This document shows, piece by piece, positions 62,586 to 64,000 of a stretch of 64,000 nucleotides of DNA (position 1 is the stretch's first letter; every line of letters starts with the position of its first letter). Below the pieces are notes generated by a model. The model worked only from the letters and a program-made list of their open reading frames with translations. It ran no database searches and was not told the origin of the DNA. The position numbers were made by a program, and so were the translations under genes. The DNA is from Rhizobium sp. N324 (GTDB taxonomy: Bacteria; Pseudomonadota; Alphaproteobacteria; Rhizobiales; Rhizobiaceae): assembly GCF_001664485.1 (NCBI RefSeq), contig NZ_CP013631.1, positions 62,001-126,000 of the forward strand. The letters run 5' to 3'.

Positions 62586-64000
62586 TCAAAGCTGGATCCA
62601 CGCGGTTTTCAGGTCGACATATTTATCCAGCGCATGCAGCGATTTGTCGTGGCCGTTGCCCGATTGCTTGACGCCGCCGAGCGGCACGCTGTTGTCGGCG
62701 CCGCCATAGGTGTTGACGTGCACGACGCCGGCGCGGATGCCGCGGACAATCCGATGGGCGCGCGACAGGTTCGATGTCCAGACAGCGGATGCCAGCCCAT
62801 ATTCCGTGGCGTTGGCGATCTGCAGGGCTTCGGCATCCGTCTCGAAGGGAATGATCGACAGGATCGGCCCGAAGACCTCCTCGCGGGCGAGCGTCATCGA
62901 TGGCGTCACATCAAACACCGCCGGCCGCATGTAATAACCGCCCGTCTCCTCCAGGATGCGGCCGCCGCCGGTGCGCAGCAAAGCACCTTCCGACAGGGCG
63001 TCGGCGACGTGGCCAAGGTCTTTCCGCAGCTGGATCTCGCTTGAGATCGCGCCGGCTTCGGTGGCGAGCTGCAAGGGATCGCCGACCTTCATGGCCGCAG
63101 CAATGCCGGCGACCTTTTCCGAAAATTCCTGATGGATCGATTTTTCTACAAGCAGGCGGGAACCCGCGACGCAGACCTGGCCGGAATTGCGGAAGATGCC
63201 GTAGGCTGAGATCTTGGCGGCCTGATCGAGATCCGGCGCATCGGCAAAGACGATGTTCGGCGATTTGCCGCCGAGTTCCAGATAGACGCGCTTCAGGTTG
63301 GAACGCGCCGAATTTTCCAGCAGCCGGCGGCCGACCGGGCCGGAGCCGGTAAAGGCGAGCACATCGATATCCATATGCAGCCCGAGTGCTTCGCCGCTGA
63401 CGGCGCCGCGGCCGGTGACGACGTTGAGCACGCCATCGGGCAATCCCGCCTCGGTGCAAAGTTCGGCGAGCCGCAGCAGGGTCAGCGACGCGCCCTCGGC
63501 CGGTTTCAGCACCACCGAATTGCCGGCGGCAAGGGCCGGCGCAATCTTCCAGGCGCCGATCATCATCGGGAAATTCCACGGCACGATGGCCGCGACGACA
63601 CCTATGGGCTCACGGTGAACGAGGCCGAGAATGTTGTCGGCCGTCGGGGCGATCTCGCCATAGACCTTGTCGATCGCCTCGGCATAATAGCGGAAGGTGC
63701 CGGCGGCACTGCCGGGCTCAGCCTTCAGCGCCATCGAAATTTCGGTGCCGTTGTCGCGCACGCCGAGCACGGCGAGTTCGAGCGCGTTCTTCTCGATCAA
63801 CTCGGCGATCTTCAGCAGCACCTTCTTGCGCTCGGCAGGGGCGGCCCGCGACCAGCCGACTTTGTCGAAGGCGCGGCGCGCCGCTTTGACCGCCTGGTCG
63901 ACGTCTTCGGCGCCGGCATCGGCGATCGTCGTCAGCCTCGTACCGTCGATCGGCGAGATGACGTCCATCGTCGCTCCACCGACGGCCAAGCGCCAGGCGC
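62586..64000 (-). CDS. Aldehyde dehydrogenase (partial, cut by window edge)
   Basis: At least 471 residues; the frame is open to the window end and reads AWRLAVGGATMDVISPIDG, an internal N-terminal stretch, so the true start is outside. AIVPWNFPMMIGAWKIAPAL, TGSGPVGRRLLE, the Glu of LELGGKSPN and the Cys of GQVCVAGSRL are intact. It resembles the PuuC/gamma-glutamyl-gamma-aminobutyraldehyde or betaine-aldehyde type. It precedes the P450 gene by 33 bases on the same strand, so they are probably one operon; it could remove the aldehyde (formaldehyde or aromatic aldehyde) made there. Confidence 0.92.
   Translation of the reverse strand, partial: AWRLAVGGATMDVISPIDGTRLTTIADAGAEDVDQAVKAARRAFDKVGWSRAAPAERKKVLLKIAELIEKNALELAVLGVRDNGTEISMALKAEPGSAAGTFRYYAEAIDKVYGEIAPTADNILGLVHREPIGVVAAIVPWNFPMMIGAWKIAPALAAGNSVVLKPAEGASLTLLRLAELCTEAGLPDGVLNVVTGRGAVSGEALGLHMDIDVLAFTGSGPVGRRLLENSARSNLKRVYLELGGKSPNIVFADAPDLDQAAKISAYGIFRNSGQVCVAGSRLLVEKSIHQEFSEKVAGIAAAMKVGDPLQLATEAGAISSEIQLRKDLGHVADALSEGALLRTGGGRILEETGGYYMRPAVFDVTPSMTLAREEVFGPILSIIPFETDAEALQIANATEYGLASAVWTSNLSRAHRIVRGIRAGVVHVNTYGGADNSVPLGGVKQSGNGHDKSLHALDKYVDLKTAWIQL

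Overview
The window looks like a stretch of a Rhizobium-type alphaproteobacterial replicon (R. leguminosarum/etli group is my best guess). This rests on high GC, tightly packed catabolic operons, a Tad/Flp pilus locus, sugar ABC cassettes next to LacI and RpiR regulators, and intergenic palindromes of a kind I recall from rhizobial genomes. I see no tRNA, rRNA, CRISPR array, phage gene or insertion sequence. The species cannot be fixed from sequence reading alone.

Layout. 0-2.9 kb: the tail of a response regulator, its histidine kinase and a NodT-type outer-membrane efflux lipoprotein preceded by a 10-bp-phased direct repeat. 2.9-8.8 kb (minus): a leucine/isovalerate module ivd-mccB-mccA-maoC-citE, in which a MaoC-type hydratase and a CitE-type lyase stand where crotonase and HMG-CoA lyase genes are usual. 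9.0-9.65 kb: a Phd-type antitoxin with a PemK-type toxin. 9.7-18.9 kb: an AraC regulator divergent from a complete branched-chain keto-acid operon (SDR, thiolase, acyl-CoA dehydrogenase, bkdA1, bkdA2, bkdB, lpdV). 19.2-33.6 kb: a TPR lipoprotein and a full Tad pilus locus (flp, cpaB, cpaC, small lipoprotein, tadG/F/E, cpaE, an embedded L,D-transpeptidase, cpaF, tadB, tadC, an AAA ATPase, a membrane-anchored coiled-coil protein), with cpaA divergent. Just after cpaA lies a decayed copy of the 3' end of lpdV in the same orientation as the intact gene, so the pilus block is bracketed by lpdV sequence. 34.0-35.2 kb: vapBC and an RpiR regulator reduced to its DNA-binding domain.

35.3-41.4 kb: a sugar/cyclitol cassette (substrate-binding protein, permease, ATPase, TIM-barrel isomerase, IolG-like dehydrogenase) divergent from a LacI regulator with a palindromic operator candidate. 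41.4-44.3 kb: LysR divergent from a tartrate/malate dehydrogenase, then an Lrp-type regulator. 44.3-57.1 kb: amine, aldehyde and acid catabolism: class III aminotransferase, two paralogous two-domain GNAT proteins, a haloacid dehalogenase, GabD, a second aldehyde dehydrogenase, an OrdL/PuuB-like amine oxidase, a bicupin, and an argE-ghrA-cupin operon. 57.3-64.0 kb: a DMT exporter, an AraC regulator, HpaB/HpaC aromatic hydroxylase, a cytochrome P450 closely resembling the aromatic O-demethylase GcoA (CYP255), and an aldehyde dehydrogenase cut by the window edge.

How it fits together: the first third breaks down leucine, isoleucine and valine to acyl-CoAs; the middle builds a surface pilus that may have arrived as a block beside lpdV; the last third takes up and oxidises sugars, amines and probably lignin-type aromatics, as expected for a soil and rhizosphere bacterium. 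The best leads are the lpdV-bracketed pilus island with its extra genes, the CYP255-like P450 with altered pocket residues, and the variant leucine module.
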